The notes below the pieces were generated by a model, which did not search any database, had not been told where the DNA came from, and worked only from the letters and a program-made list of their open reading frames with translations. This document shows positions 9,914 to 19,089 of a DNA stretch of 49,246 bases, piece by piece (the first letter of the stretch is position 1; each line of letters starts with the position of its first letter). The position numbers and the translations under genes were made by a program. Origin of the DNA: a virus; IMG/VR virus record IMGVR_UViG_3300021373_001471, positions 1 to 49,246 of that record; one strand, written 5' to 3'.

Positions 9914-11785
9914 TTAATAACTACTGGAGGAGGTTGATGTATAACCAACTCCAGCACTCGATTCACCACTTGCGATGGTGTCTATTTCACCTTTCACCGT
10001 AATAGATTGTTGGTCGATATCAACTAGATTACCTCTAGTTGCAACCACATCCAAACTATTAGGGATAACGGTAAAGTCAATCGTACTATCTACATTCACC
10101 ACTGAGGTGAAGAAGATAGAGTTGATTGATATTTTTCCAGTTGCATAATCTACAGTACCTGCAGAATTATCCTGATAGATTCTTGTTGACCCTGAAAGGT
10201 AATATCTTCTTAGATTTCCTTCACCGTCATCATCGAAATACTGAGTATTTACTGAATCTCCTGAAACTTTGAAACCAGTGGTGACTATAATACCACCACC
10301 CATTTTATTATGACCTACGTGAGGGTTGAAGAGTCCGTTTCCAAACTCAACAGTCACACCTCTTGCAGTGTCTGTAAAAACTTTTTGTGATTTTTTCAAT
10401 CTTATGTTTGTTGTGTTAGATAAGATTGCATCGTTTGATTCATCTATAGTCTTAATTAGATTTGAATGTCTAAAGATAGAATCAAAATTACTTAAATTCT
10501 GATTATCAAAAGTATTAATTGCATTAATTACAACTGTTTCTAATTCACCTTGTGATAAAGTTGTTGCGTTTGCATTGTATTTAAATGTTGAAGATATAAG
10601 TATCTTAATAATTTCGGGGTCGACAATAGTTGGTCTTACTGTTAACATGTTCAATGCATTTAGTTTTCTGACCACTTCTTTCTTTTCTGTATTGGATAAG
10701 TAATCAGAGTTTTTAGGTTTAAGTGCAACAAAGATTTTACCATACTCAGGTGGGTTGTTATCTTCACCACCCCACACTGCAACTGCATCTGCATTTGGAT
10801 AATATTCTGATACTTTTGCTTTATAGTCGTTGAGTGTCACAAGTCTGTTTTGTGAAGTATAGAATTTGTTTGCTTTAAATTTGATAGACTCTATCGATTC
10901 TTTTTCTGCACCACCTTGTGCAATTGAGGTTGCAACTGTTTGAACATTTGAAAAACCATTAATTGCATTAATCATTGCAAATGTTCTAGCACCATTTGCA
11001 TGAGTTGGGTCTACTACGATATATGTGACTGTAATAATATCACCGTCTAATAATTGTTGACCTAATACACCATCACCAAAATAGATTTCTCTAAACCCGT
11101 CTTCGTTCTCTTGTTCATAAAACACTTTAGATGTTGTTGTGATATTAGATATGTTAGTGGACAATGCATAAGTTGAAGTCACCCCATTTGAATTTACAGA
11201 GACTTGTATTCTAGATTTGTCTACTCTTTTGTTAGTGAGTACAAACTTCGGATTAGGAAGTTGTGTATCATAAACAAAAGTATCTGATGCATAAGTACCT
11301 TGTACTAATTGTACGTTGTTATAAATGTATGTGTCTCCACTTTGTGTTGGTTTGATTGTTGTTGGAACTATGAAATCGTATGTAGTCCCATCAAAAGTAG
11401 ATTGAAATAGTGAACCTCTGTTTAATGACATTTCAACTGTTGTTGGATAAGTGTCATCAGGATTTTTTACACCACTAAGTGTAATATCTACAATTGCAGT
11501 TGCACCTGTTTCTGATTGAGGAACAAACCCTAAATCTTTTGCACGGGAAACAACGTTCTTTCTAATTTGTGCAGAGTCTAAGAATAACTCTGAAGCTGCA
11601 ATGTTTGTGTTCACTGCACCTATGTGTGATGCATATGCAAGTAAGTCTACCAATATGGACATAGAAGAACCATCAAAGTCATAGTCCTTAAATTGGTCTT
11701 GTCCTTTTAGATAATTTCTAAGATTTAAAGAAATATCCTCAAAATCTAAATCTGTAATATTTAATTGTGAACTTTTAACTGCCAT
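9914..11785 (-). CDS. 6: Baseplate wedge subunit gp6
   Basis: 623 residues, close to T4 gp6 (660 aa), the dimer that joins neighbouring wedges in the baseplate ring (baseplate J family). The N-terminal LRNYLKGQDQFKDYDFDGSS followed by LVDLLAYASHIGAVNTNIAA matches T4 LIEWLNGQNEFLDYDFEGSR. Further matches are REIYFGDGVLG (T4 TEFYFGEGEIS), LNDYKAKVSEYYPNADAVAV (T4 ATDYDTFVSERFGSIIQAVQ) and FVALKPKNSDYLS. The ATG overlaps the gp25 stop by one base (TAATG), which indicates translational coupling. Serine-rich tail at the C-terminus. Confidence 0.95.
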   Translation of the reverse strand: MAVKSSQLNITDLDFEDISLNLRNYLKGQDQFKDYDFDGSSMSILVDLLAYASHIGAVNTNIAASELFLDSAQIRKNVVSRAKDLGFVPQSETGATAIVDITLSGVKNPDDTYPTTVEMSLNRGSLFQSTFDGTTYDFIVPTTIKPTQSGDTYIYNNVQLVQGTYASDTFVYDTQLPNPKFVLTNKRVDKSRIQVSVNSNGVTSTYALSTNISNITTTSKVFYEQENEDGFREIYFGDGVLGQQLLDGDIITVTYIVVDPTHANGARTFAMINAINGFSNVQTVATSIAQGGAEKESIESIKFKANKFYTSQNRLVTLNDYKAKVSEYYPNADAVAVWGGEDNNPPEYGKIFVALKPKNSDYLSNTEKKEVVRKLNALNMLTVRPTIVDPEIIKILISSTFKYNANATTLSQGELETVVINAINTFDNQNLSNFDSIFRHSNLIKTIDESNDAILSNTTNIRLKKSQKVFTDTARGVTVEFGNGLFNPHVGHNKMGGGIIVTTGFKVSGDSVNTQYFDDDGEGNLRRYYLSGSTRIYQDNSAGTVDYATGKISINSIFFTSVVNVDSTIDFTVIPNSLDVVATRGNLVDIDQQSITVKGEIDTIASGESSAGVGYTSTSSSSY

Positions 11786-12204
11786 TATCGTGTCCTTGTA
11801 AGTACATATTCTAATTCTTCTGTTTCTAAACTGTTTATAACTTTAAAACTTATCTGCATACTCAGTTCATTACGATTCACTTCGTTTAATACTACCTTTA
11901 CATTTCTTACTCTAGGTTCGTGAATTTCTATCTGACGTGCAATATCATTTGCAACACGTCCTTTTCCGAATACAGATGTATCCAATTCAAACAATTTATT
12001 TCTTAAATTTACACCAAAATTGGGTTTAAATGGTCTCTCGTATGAATTAGTAGAGACTATATTTCTTACTGACCTTTTTACTGCATCTACATCAGTCTTT
12101 CTTGTAATATCACCCGTGATTGGATGTGGTGTAAATGAAAGATTCAAATCTGAATAGATATTTTCAGAGGAAACTGTTTTTCCGTTGTTTACATATTCGG
12201 TCAT
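11785..12204 (-). CDS. 25: Baseplate wedge subunit gp25 (gp25/lysozyme-like family)
   Basis: 139 residues, typical for gp25 (132 aa in T4), which sits at the inner baseplate and primes sheath assembly. The family signature is visible: DLNLSFTPHPITGDITRKTD, VKRSVRNIVSTNSYERPFKP with FGVNLR, then RQIEIHEPRVRNVKVVL. Despite the family name it has no catalytic role in T4. The start is unusual: the ATG is exactly 5 nt after a TATAAATA late promoter and has no Shine-Dalgarno sequence. This predicts a leaderless late mRNA from that promoter; read-through from upstream is the alternative. Confidence 0.95.
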   Translation of the reverse strand: MTEYVNNGKTVSSENIYSDLNLSFTPHPITGDITRKTDVDAVKRSVRNIVSTNSYERPFKPNFGVNLRNKLFELDTSVFGKGRVANDIARQIEIHEPRVRNVKVVLNEVNRNELSMQISFKVINSLETEELEYVLTRTR

Positions 12205-12209
12205 AATAC

Positions 12210-12217
12210 TATTTATA
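12210..12217 (-). promoter_or_regulatory. T4-type late promoter (TATAAATA) at gp25, leaderless arrangement
   Basis: A perfect TATAAATA on the minus strand followed by 5 nt and then the gp25 ATG. T4 late transcripts start about 6 nt after the octamer, so the predicted +1 is the A of the start codon. The same 5-nt spacing is found at 18476-18489 and 34524-34537. Confidence 0.75.
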
Positions 12218-12235
12218 CAGTTGTAAGAACTGTAA

Positions 12236-13702
12236 TTACCTAATTACTGAAATTAATGCACCTTGTTCAGGAGTGTTTCTAAATCTTACCTGTCCGTCCA
12301 TAAAAAATACTTGTCCAAACCCTGCAAAGACTGTTTGTCTGACTCCGTCTTTAAATACATACACATCTCCACTACCACTTGGGAGATTGAATCTATCTGT
12401 ATTACCGTCTGCAGTGTAAACTGCAAGTCCTTCATCGTTTCCTTCGTCTGTTGCACTAATATAATTTGATTGACCACCTTCTCTTAGAGTTGCAGTATCT
12501 ATTTCATTTAGTCTATCTGTAATATCATTATTTGGAAATGTATTTTCAACAGTCATGACACCTGCAATTGTTGGTATCGCAGGTATAGAAGGAGGGAATC
12601 CTAATAGTTTTAAGAAATCGCAAAATGTAAAGAACAACCATTTGAATATACTACCTAAACCAATTGCACTGAAGAACTTTTTAACAATCTTCACCCAATC
12701 AAAGAGTAATTTCTTTTGCCAGTTTTGCATGAAGTCTTCAAATGCAAGTTTGATTTCTGCAATTTTTTGTTCTAACATTTCAACAGTAGTATCAATTTTA
12801 CCACCAATGATTGAAACTATATTAAATCCAAATACTGATATCTTATCTAATGCTTCACCAATTTTTTCACTAATTTTTTCGTACTCTTCTATTAGTTTTT
12901 CTCTTGCAAGTTGTGTGAGACTTGTATCTTTTAATTTTTCTAAGATTTCACGTCTCTTTTCCATAAAACTTTGTATCGCATTGTTGATAAGTGTTGCAAT
13001 ATCAGGCATGGTTAATAAACCTACAAGACTTGGTAAACCCAATAAGTCCCATATCTCGTCAAAAATATCAATCAGTTTTCCAAACACTGCATGAAGTGTA
13101 TTGTTTAGATACTTAGATATTTCTGTTTTGATATATGACCAAGTTAATTTTGCTTTCCACTCATTACATAATATACCAAACTCTTCATTCCAACCTTTAA
13201 TTTTATTTGGAACAAGATTAAAAAAGTAATCAATCCTTTCTGCAATTTGAGCTCTTATTTCTGATTGATATGTTGGGTCAAAGATTCTAATAATGTTAAT
13301 TGCAAGACCACCAAACTTAAATATCAAATCTATTGGAACTAATTTCATTATGAGTTCTGCAATCTTTGTTGGTATGTAAGTGTGAAACTCTTTTATGATT
13401 TCATCGAATGCATCTGCGGCTTCTTTTTGCCATTCTCGTATTTTTCCTGCACTCCAATAAGGACTGAGAAGTTTTTGAACTTTGTCTATAAAGTCTTCGA
13501 CCTTTTTTATGACTGCGTTTATTTCATCAATTACATCTTGTGCAAGTTCTTTTCCATGTTGCACTAGATACACTCTAAGTTTACTTGGAATTTGTGCAAT
13601 CTTATTAAATGCATTTACTAATTCTTCTTTTGTTGGTAAAGAAAAGATAGTATCAGGTGGACACCCGAATGCAGTTGGAGTTTGTACTGTAAATTCTGAC
13701 AT
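12236..13702 (-). CDS. Baseplate-operon helical structural protein
   Basis: 488 residues. After an N-terminal segment with FGCPPDTIFSLPTKEELVNA, residues about 25-360 are almost wholly helical, amphipathic and rich in K/E/I/F (for example IDEINAVIKKVEDFIDKVQK and EKRREILEKLKDTS), suggesting coiled coils. The C-terminal 110 residues are glycine/beta-rich and contain SGSGDVYVFKDGVRQTV, a repeat typical of phage fibre or spike proteins. It lies between gp5 and gp25 and overlaps gp5 by 1 nt. Similar proteins sit at this position in T4-like marine phages. I infer a virion component near the hub; no T4 homologue recognised. Confidence 0.65.
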   Translation of the reverse strand: MSEFTVQTPTAFGCPPDTIFSLPTKEELVNAFNKIAQIPSKLRVYLVQHGKELAQDVIDEINAVIKKVEDFIDKVQKLLSPYWSAGKIREWQKEAADAFDEIIKEFHTYIPTKIAELIMKLVPIDLIFKFGGLAINIIRIFDPTYQSEIRAQIAERIDYFFNLVPNKIKGWNEEFGILCNEWKAKLTWSYIKTEISKYLNNTLHAVFGKLIDIFDEIWDLLGLPSLVGLLTMPDIATLINNAIQSFMEKRREILEKLKDTSLTQLAREKLIEEYEKISEKIGEALDKISVFGFNIVSIIGGKIDTTVEMLEQKIAEIKLAFEDFMQNWQKKLLFDWVKIVKKFFSAIGLGSIFKWLFFTFCDFLKLLGFPPSIPAIPTIAGVMTVENTFPNNDITDRLNEIDTATLREGGQSNYISATDEGNDEGLAVYTADGNTDRFNLPSGSGDVYVFKDGVRQTVFAGFGQVFFMDGQVRFRNTPEQGALISVIR

Positions 13703-14715
13703 TATGAATTAAGTTTTATTACATTACCATATAATTTGATATTGGGTGCAGTAAATGTCATATCTTCTATAGATGTGACATTTGTTTTACCAGTCACGTC
13801 CATTGTTGCATCTCCACCAACATCTATTTTTGCATCTCCAAGTATTTTTACATTGACCTTTCCACCAATATAAACTTCATCGTCCTTACATACTATAGTA
13901 TATCTATCGTTTACAATTCTACTTACTTGAGAACCATCAGGATGAATTTCTGTAAATGTTCCTGACCTATGTTCAACTGCAATTCTTTCTGCATCTCTAG
14001 TATCATCAATTTCTATTACGTGACCTGATTCAGATTCTAAAACTTTGTTGTATGGATAAACTGGTTTTGCGTTTGACTTGATACCGTTTGCACTACTAGT
14101 GTCTCTCGAAGTGTAATCCTCTTCACCTCTTGCATACTTTGATATATCTGATTCATCAACATAGAGAGGATAATGGGGTAAGTCTTTTTCAGTAAGTGTT
14201 GGGTTTGTGATAGTAGAACCTTTACCGTCATATTTTATTTCTACTTTTTCAGGTTTAATAGGTGCAGTGTCTAAACCATGTTCCAATCCAAAAGGTCTTT
14301 TACCACCTGACTCGTCTGAGTTTTTACCATCGGGTGTTGAATTATATGCACCTGAAGATAATCGTCTAGGGTCATTAAAACCATCATCAGGCTTTCTATC
14401 TTTCAATTCATCTTTTTCATCCTCTAAATATCCCTTTGCAGGAATACCTGCAACTGACCCTAAGACAATAAAGTCTTGCATATCAGTTTCATCTCTAAAG
14501 AAACCTACGACTGTAGACCCCTCAACTAAACCGTGTTGTGTTCCAAATCCTGAAAGTCCTGCAGAGGTTGTAGGAAGAATCACTTGAGACCATGGAAGGT
14601 CGGGTGTTGCAATTAGTGATTTATTTTCTGTATGTAAACCATGAATACGAACTCTTACTCTTCCTATTTCAAGAGGGTCATTTCTATCTTCAACTATTCC
14701 GTAATAATGTATCAT
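13702..14715 (-). CDS. 5: Baseplate central spike gp5, without lysozyme domain
   Basis: 337 residues against 575 in T4. Residues 1-95 form the OB-fold domain (YYGIVEDRNDPLEIGRVRVR, then LPWSQVILPTT and GSTVVGFFRDETDMQDFIVL). The C-terminal 70 residues are the beginning of the triple-stranded beta-helix, with the regular VxxGxKxVxVxG-type repeats (YIGGKVNVKILGDAKIDVGG). The T4 lysozyme domain (E-D/C-T triad) that lies between these two parts is absent; the linker is acidic and low-complexity instead. A gp5 lacking lysozyme is also typical of T4-like cyanophages. The protein would form the membrane-piercing needle but not digest peptidoglycan. It overlaps gp27 by 4 nt (ATGA). Confidence 0.88.
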   Translation of the reverse strand: MIHYYGIVEDRNDPLEIGRVRVRIHGLHTENKSLIATPDLPWSQVILPTTSAGLSGFGTQHGLVEGSTVVGFFRDETDMQDFIVLGSVAGIPAKGYLEDEKDELKDRKPDDGFNDPRRLSSGAYNSTPDGKNSDESGGKRPFGLEHGLDTAPIKPEKVEIKYDGKGSTITNPTLTEKDLPHYPLYVDESDISKYARGEEDYTSRDTSSANGIKSNAKPVYPYNKVLESESGHVIEIDDTRDAERIAVEHRSGTFTEIHPDGSQVSRIVNDRYTIVCKDDEVYIGGKVNVKILGDAKIDVGGDATMDVTGKTNVTSIEDMTFTAPNIKLYGNVIKLNS

Positions 14716-16115
14716 GTTTGTCCTGCTATTGTTATTTCTTTCACTAATTCGGTAGTGTCAATATCTCCCTTAATTACTCTACTTTCTTTTGAACATTCTA
14801 GATTTGTAGTCCCTGATTTTGTAATTGCATTTATATGTGTTGCAAGAGACATAATTAAATAAGTTGAATCTTCAACTAGTTTTGACTTTGATTCACCAAC
14901 AGACACTTGTCCTAATGGTAATGCAAATTGTATTTTTTGTCCTACCTGAATTTCTGTTTGTAAAGGAACTATTACTTCTATAAGATTTTGTTGTAATACA
15001 CCCATTAATGAATGTCTTTCTAAACGACTGTTATCTTTATTTTTAACACCTTCGATTGATTCGTTATCTGTTAATTTCTTAGAATTACTAAATGCGTGAG
15101 TTGTTGTGTAATCATTTAAAATAGTTGTATTAAATTTTCTCTTTGTAAAAGGTTTTTCTCCATAACGACCTGTATCTTCATCTGAAGAAACAAGAGGTTT
15201 AATTACAGAACCCTTAGTTTCTGAGTCTGCAGTACTTTCACTCACTTCATTTCTTCTATTTGCAGTATCTTTAATATCATAAACATTTATCTCTTCTATC
15301 TTTCTTATAGGGTCGTAGACTTTTAACATAGAAGAATACGTACCAGTGGAGACACCATGTAATGTGTCAAACTCTTGTGGTTTTGTAATTTGTAAAATTG
15401 TACGATTTTTTTCTTCTTCAGATAAATTAGTGTTATTAATTTTTGGTGTGTGACTGAACACATGTGGATATGTTTCTCTTATCATAGTATTGATAGATTT
15501 AAAATGATACCCTCCATCTAAAGTTTGATATAAAAACATAGAATTTTTATAACTATCTTTATTTACAGGACTTGCATTATTTACTATCCAATCAAGTGTT
15601 TTATTGATAGACCAATTTGGAACTATAAACTGATTTTTATCACCTTCAGTTTCCTCTATGTTTTGTACTTCTTCAGATATTTCTAAATCTGTAAATAGAG
15701 ATTCAATCATATCTTTATGTGAACCTCTAAGAGTTTTACTTATTCTTTCTTCTTTACTTCTAAATGCATTTGAATCGCAGAAGTGTATATTATATAGCTG
15801 TAGTATTTCGTCTGCCTTTACTATTTCTGAAATTTTATAAATTCTAAACTTTCTATCTATTACTTCTGAATTATAAGGTAATTTGTATCTTACTTTAATA
15901 ATTTCTTGACCAATTAAAGAAAGGTTCTTAATTAAATTTCTTCCGTCAATCACTGATATATATCCAGTAGTATATTTACTGTATATACTTTCATACAAAG
16001 ATAGACTATTTGCAAGAGGTAAAATATCTATTTTATCTTCTTCTTGATTTTGATACTGTATCGAAATCTCTTCTAAAACGACTTTACCATATTCTTGATG
16101 GTTTACTGTTTCCAT
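14712..16115 (-). CDS. 27: Baseplate hub subunit gp27
   Basis: 467 residues; T4 gp27 has 391. T4 gp27 is the trimeric torus that holds the gp5 spike. The N-terminal half has the tail-tube-like domain layout (LANSLSLYESIYSKYTTGYI, then IIKVRYKLPYN and RKFRIYKISEI...YNIHFCD). A helical region follows (NKTLDWIVNNASPV), then the second beta domain with VPLQTEIQVGQKIQFALP near the C-terminus, which matches the hub fold. Its position directly upstream of gp5 and downstream of gp53 supports the call. Sequence identity to T4 is low, so the name rests on fold-like pattern plus synteny. Confidence 0.82.
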   Translation of the reverse strand: METVNHQEYGKVVLEEISIQYQNQEEDKIDILPLANSLSLYESIYSKYTTGYISVIDGRNLIKNLSLIGQEIIKVRYKLPYNSEVIDRKFRIYKISEIVKADEILQLYNIHFCDSNAFRSKEERISKTLRGSHKDMIESLFTDLEISEEVQNIEETEGDKNQFIVPNWSINKTLDWIVNNASPVNKDSYKNSMFLYQTLDGGYHFKSINTMIRETYPHVFSHTPKINNTNLSEEEKNRTILQITKPQEFDTLHGVSTGTYSSMLKVYDPIRKIEEINVYDIKDTANRRNEVSESTADSETKGSVIKPLVSSDEDTGRYGEKPFTKRKFNTTILNDYTTTHAFSNSKKLTDNESIEGVKNKDNSRLERHSLMGVLQQNLIEVIVPLQTEIQVGQKIQFALPLGQVSVGESKSKLVEDSTYLIMSLATHINAITKSGTTNLECSKESRVIKGDIDTTELVKEITIAGQT

Positions 16116-16116
16116 A

Positions 16117-16854
16117 TTAAATTGACATTAATTTTTCAAATTCTGTAATGACTCTTGATATTGAACTTGGTTTTATAATTTTTATTTTTCGTTTTTCTTC
16201 GTTTAGGTCAAACTCTCTTTGCCACAACGATACACTTGAATATCCACTAGTTGGTACATTAGTTTTCATACCCTCTGAGTTTTCATAATGTGATATAACG
16301 TCTCTAGGTTCTATAACACTTACGATTTGAGAAGATTTATTTTTACCCACTAATGTCTCACCACTTTCCCATAGACTACTTTCAACTCTTACTCTTTTAT
16401 TTAAAGGGTCAACCTCTAAGATATGTCCAGTCCCTTTTAGTGTTGTGACTTTTTCACCTAATAGGTATTTTCGTGTGTTGAGTAGATTCCCTTGATTATC
16501 AAAGTTTGGATATTGAACAACATCTTCTCTGTTTGCAAAGGTTAAGTATTGACCTTTGTAAAACGAATCAATATGATTTTCAAATTCTTCTGAACTTAGA
16601 TACCAATCATAATAATTTTCCATATCATTTACTAAGAAAAGAACCCAGTGTAAATCACCGTCACCATATAATTTAGTTGCAACTACATCAGGTCTATCAC
16701 CTTCAGATAATTCATAATATTCATAATCTACAACACTAGACATACTAAATGAGGATATCTTTGCTTTTCTAAAAAAGTCCTTTATAGTGACTAACTTACC
16801 ATTAGATAATCTATATGGAATAGTAGGAAAATTTTCATATAACTTATTTGACAT
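16117..16854 (-). CDS. 53: Baseplate wedge subunit gp53
   Basis: 245 residues (T4 gp53: 196), the LysM-like clamp that locks wedges around gp25 and gp6. The key segment YYELSEGDRPDVVATKLYGD, with DLHWVLFLVNDMENYYDW directly after, matches T4 YYIKGSPRPEELANAIYGNP and LYWVLLMCNDNYDPYYGW. The C-terminus KRKIKIIKPSSISRVITEF matches T4 LRQIKIIAKSDINSFMNDL. A central insertion of about 50 residues (residues ~105-160) accounts for the extra length. Starts 1 nt before the gp48 stop region and ends 2 nt before gp27: part of a tightly coupled operon. Confidence 0.93.
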   Translation of the reverse strand: MSNKLYENFPTIPYRLSNGKLVTIKDFFRKAKISSFSMSSVVDYEYYELSEGDRPDVVATKLYGDGDLHWVLFLVNDMENYYDWYLSSEEFENHIDSFYKGQYLTFANREDVVQYPNFDNQGNLLNTRKYLLGEKVTTLKGTGHILEVDPLNKRVRVESSLWESGETLVGKNKSSQIVSVIEPRDVISHYENSEGMKTNVPTSGYSSVSLWQREFDLNEEKRKIKIIKPSSISRVITEFEKLMSI

Positions 16855-18005
16855 TAGTCACCTCCTCCCTCAAAATCTAAACTCCCATCTTCACTGACTG
16901 GTGTACCTTCTGTAAAATAATCTGCTTCTCTACCGTCTGTTATCGCACCACCCTGTTTTATAGTTTTCTTTGCATTCAAGTCAACACCAAATTCTTTATT
17001 GGTAAGTTGATATTGTTCTTGAGTCATAACTACATTTTCTTGGAAACTTAAAGTCATGTCTATAATTAAAGGAGTTCCATCATCAAATGTTTCTATTTTA
17101 CTACCACCGTTATATGTGACATTACATGCAGTTAAAAAAGAAGGTAAAAATCCGTCTATCTTGTCACTTATAGGCCCGACATATTCAATCTCAAATAAAT
17201 TCGGAGTGTTAAAATAGTTTTCTGAAAATTCTTCCGAAGCAGCACCTAACCCTCCTGATTCTTTTGAAATGTTAAATGTGTCTGGCAACATTGCAGTTTT
17301 AAGTGTGTATATTATTTCTCTTACAACATTTGACTCCTCTACACTATTTGGTCTAAACTGGAACTGCATATCAAAAGTTCTGAATGTCATACCATCAAAC
17401 ATTATTTCTAATTGAGGGTTAAATGCTCTTGCATTCGCAAAATCTCTAGTTTGAAATTGTAGTGCATTAGAAGCTCTAACAAATGCTTCGTTTATTTCAG
17501 CACCTAGACCAGCTGCCATATCTCTACTAATGAATTTTTCAGAATTTAATAGTGCCCTTGAAAAATTACCAAATTCTACATTTTTATAATTAACGTTTGG
17601 TGCATTATTTTGAACGTTAGGTGCATACATGTAGATATGAGTATCAGAACCACTTAATGCATTTTTACCAGTGTCACCATTTCTTGTTTGTCTCTTTTTT
17701 ATTATAAAATGAATATAATTATCGACCTTATAGTCTCTTGGATAAACTAATTCCTTCCCAACAACATCTTCGGGTGGTTTTCTTTTTGATTCTTTTCTAG
17801 ATAATGCAGTAATGTTTGAACTACCCTCTTTAAGTGCTTTAGCTCTTGTTGCAAGATTAGTTTGGTATTCTAATGAATCTTGTTCAAACTTACTAACGTC
17901 TGACTGATATCCTGTTCCAAAAATCTTACTTGAGATTCCTTTTACAGATTTGATTGCAGTTGTTGCTTGATTGATTTTTGATAATAATTTGTTTACAGAT
18001 GACAT
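16854..18005 (-). CDS. 48: Baseplate tail-tube cap gp48
   Basis: 383 residues (T4 gp48: 364). gp48 caps the hub and starts the tail tube together with gp54. Recognisable parts are the disordered N-terminus, then LEIMFDGMTFRTFDMQFQFR (T4 FTWDLTPRSTEDLMAIINIY region), then FEIEYVGPISDKIDGFLPSF and FLTACNVTYNG, IDMTLSFQE, which is the tube-fold core shared with gp54. First gene of the leftward virion operon, with divergent late promoters between it and gp4. The ATG at 18005 is 6 nt from a plus-strand TATAAATA. Confidence 0.88.
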   Translation of the reverse strand: MSSVNKLLSKINQATTAIKSVKGISSKIFGTGYQSDVSKFEQDSLEYQTNLATRAKALKEGSSNITALSRKESKRKPPEDVVGKELVYPRDYKVDNYIHFIIKKRQTRNGDTGKNALSGSDTHIYMYAPNVQNNAPNVNYKNVEFGNFSRALLNSEKFISRDMAAGLGAEINEAFVRASNALQFQTRDFANARAFNPQLEIMFDGMTFRTFDMQFQFRPNSVEESNVVREIIYTLKTAMLPDTFNISKESGGLGAASEEFSENYFNTPNLFEIEYVGPISDKIDGFLPSFLTACNVTYNGGSKIETFDDGTPLIIDMTLSFQENVVMTQEQYQLTNKEFGVDLNAKKTIKQGGAITDGREADYFTEGTPVSEDGSLDFEGGGD

Positions 18006-18006
18006 G

Positions 18007-18014
18007 TATAAATA
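18007..18014 (+). promoter_or_regulatory. T4-type late promoter for gp4 (rightward)
   Basis: A perfect TATAAATA on the plus strand, 29 nt before the gp4 start codon at 18044, in the divergent gap between gp48 and gp4. Likely start of the rightward late operon. Confidence 0.7.
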
Positions 18015-18038
18015 CCTTTAAATTACTTATTTATTATC

Positions 18039-18046
18039 TATTTATG
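18039..18046 (-). promoter_or_regulatory. Late promoter-like CATAAATA for gp48 (leftward)
   Basis: CATAAATA on the minus strand, one mismatch from the late octamer, about 33 bp upstream of the gp48 start. It overlaps the gp4 start codon on the other strand. An AATAAATA also lies within the gap. One of them probably drives the leftward baseplate operon. Confidence 0.45.
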
Positions 18047-18475
18047 TCATACAGTGGTAAGTTCAAACCGAAGAACTATAAAAAATATAAAGGTGACCCA
18101 ACTAAAATCTTTTACCGTTCATTATGGGAAAGAAGGTTTATGGTTTATTGTGATAATAATCCCAACATTATTGAATGGGGTTCTGAAGAACTTATCATAC
18201 CTTACATATCTCCACTCGATAAAAAACCACATAGATACTTCCCTGACTTCTATATCAAGTATGTCAATGGTAAAGGACAAACGGTAAGAGAAGTAATTGA
18301 AGTCAAACCAAAGAAACAACTCAAACCCCCCAAAGAACCCAAAAGAAGAACTAAACGATATCTCGGTGAAGTGCAAACATACATGATAAACCAAGCAAAG
18401 TTCAGAGCCGCAGAAGAGTTCTGTAAAGATAGGAGATTAAAATTCAGAATATTGACTGAAGACCACCTAACATAA
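18044..18475 (+). CDS. 4: Head completion protein gp4
   Basis: 143 residues from the ATG at 18044; a longer reading from 17978 would run back across the divergent promoters into gp48 and is rejected. T4 gp4 (gp50/gp65 group, 150 aa) is needed to finish DNA-filled heads before tail joining, and the family has a nuclease-like fold. Matching blocks: FKPKNYKKYKGDPTKIFYRS then WERRFMVYCD, SEELIIPYISPLDKKPHRYF, PDFYIKY, VIEVKPKKQLKPPKEPKRRT and INQAKFRAAEEFC. The D-F-Y (PDF) plus E-V-K (IEVK) pair is compatible with a PD-(D/E)XK nuclease core. Confidence 0.93.
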   Translation: MSYSGKFKPKNYKKYKGDPTKIFYRSLWERRFMVYCDNNPNIIEWGSEELIIPYISPLDKKPHRYFPDFYIKYVNGKGQTVREVIEVKPKKQLKPPKEPKRRTKRYLGEVQTYMINQAKFRAAEEFCKDRRLKFRILTEDHLT

Positions 18476-18483
18476 TATAAATA
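18476..18483 (+). promoter_or_regulatory. T4-type late promoter (TATAAATA), leaderless arrangement
   Basis: A perfect TATAAATA directly after the gp4 stop, followed by GTATT and then the ATG at 18489. The 5-nt spacing puts the expected transcription start on the start codon. There is no Shine-Dalgarno sequence in the gap. Confidence 0.72.
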
Positions 18484-18488
18484 GTATT

Positions 18489-19088
18489 ATGGTTAATCTA
18501 GTCACACGTTTTTCTAAAATGTCTCCTGAAGAGATTGAAAGAAATACAAAGGAGTCATTTAATTGGTTTAGACGTGCAATAGGTTCCATGACGGTTTCTG
18601 ATAGACAAAGAGGACTCATAGAAGACACTTACGCAAACAAACCAAAACCACTTATAGGTGGTATGTTTATGTTTCAGTATGTTGCAAAATGGAAAAATAT
18701 TTTACCATACTACGATAGGTTTCCATTAGTAATTCCATTTCAATTTACAAGAGATGGATTCTATGGTTTGAATTTACACTATATTCACCCTATGAGAAGA
18801 GTTGAATTATTGTCTGAGTTGTTGAGATACGCAAGAGACTATGATGGACAAGATGATGTTGATACTAGAATACAAATGAGTTATCAACTGATTAAGAAAT
18901 CGTCTAGATTAAAATGGGCTAGACCATGTATCAAAAGATACTTAACTACTGAAATACAAAGTAGTATAAAAGAAGTTCCATATGATGATTGGGATGTAAT
19001 AAGTTTACTTCCAACATATAATTTTACAAATAAAACAAATGCAAATACCGTCTACAGAGATAGTAGACTAAAAGTAGAGAGTTATTAA
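18489..19088 (+). CDS. Conserved T4-like phage protein, probable virion assembly role
   Basis: 199 residues. The core KWKNILPYYDRFPLVIPFQF followed by GFYGLNLHYIHPMRRVELL is a widely shared phage motif (KxxLPYYDxFPLV...GxNLHYL). I recognise the family but cannot assign a proven function. Position between gp4 and gp54, in a late transcript, suggests a head or tail completion role; T4 has gp2 (DNA end protector) next to gp4, but I see no convincing match to gp2. The second half is basic and helical (YQLIKKSSRLKWARPCIKRY). Start lies 5 nt from a late promoter. Confidence 0.75.
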   Translation: MVNLVTRFSKMSPEEIERNTKESFNWFRRAIGSMTVSDRQRGLIEDTYANKPKPLIGGMFMFQYVAKWKNILPYYDRFPLVIPFQFTRDGFYGLNLHYIHPMRRVELLSELLRYARDYDGQDDVDTRIQMSYQLIKKSSRLKWARPCIKRYLTTEIQSSIKEVPYDDWDVISLLPTYNFTNKTNANTVYRDSRLKVESY

Positions 19089-19089
19089 T

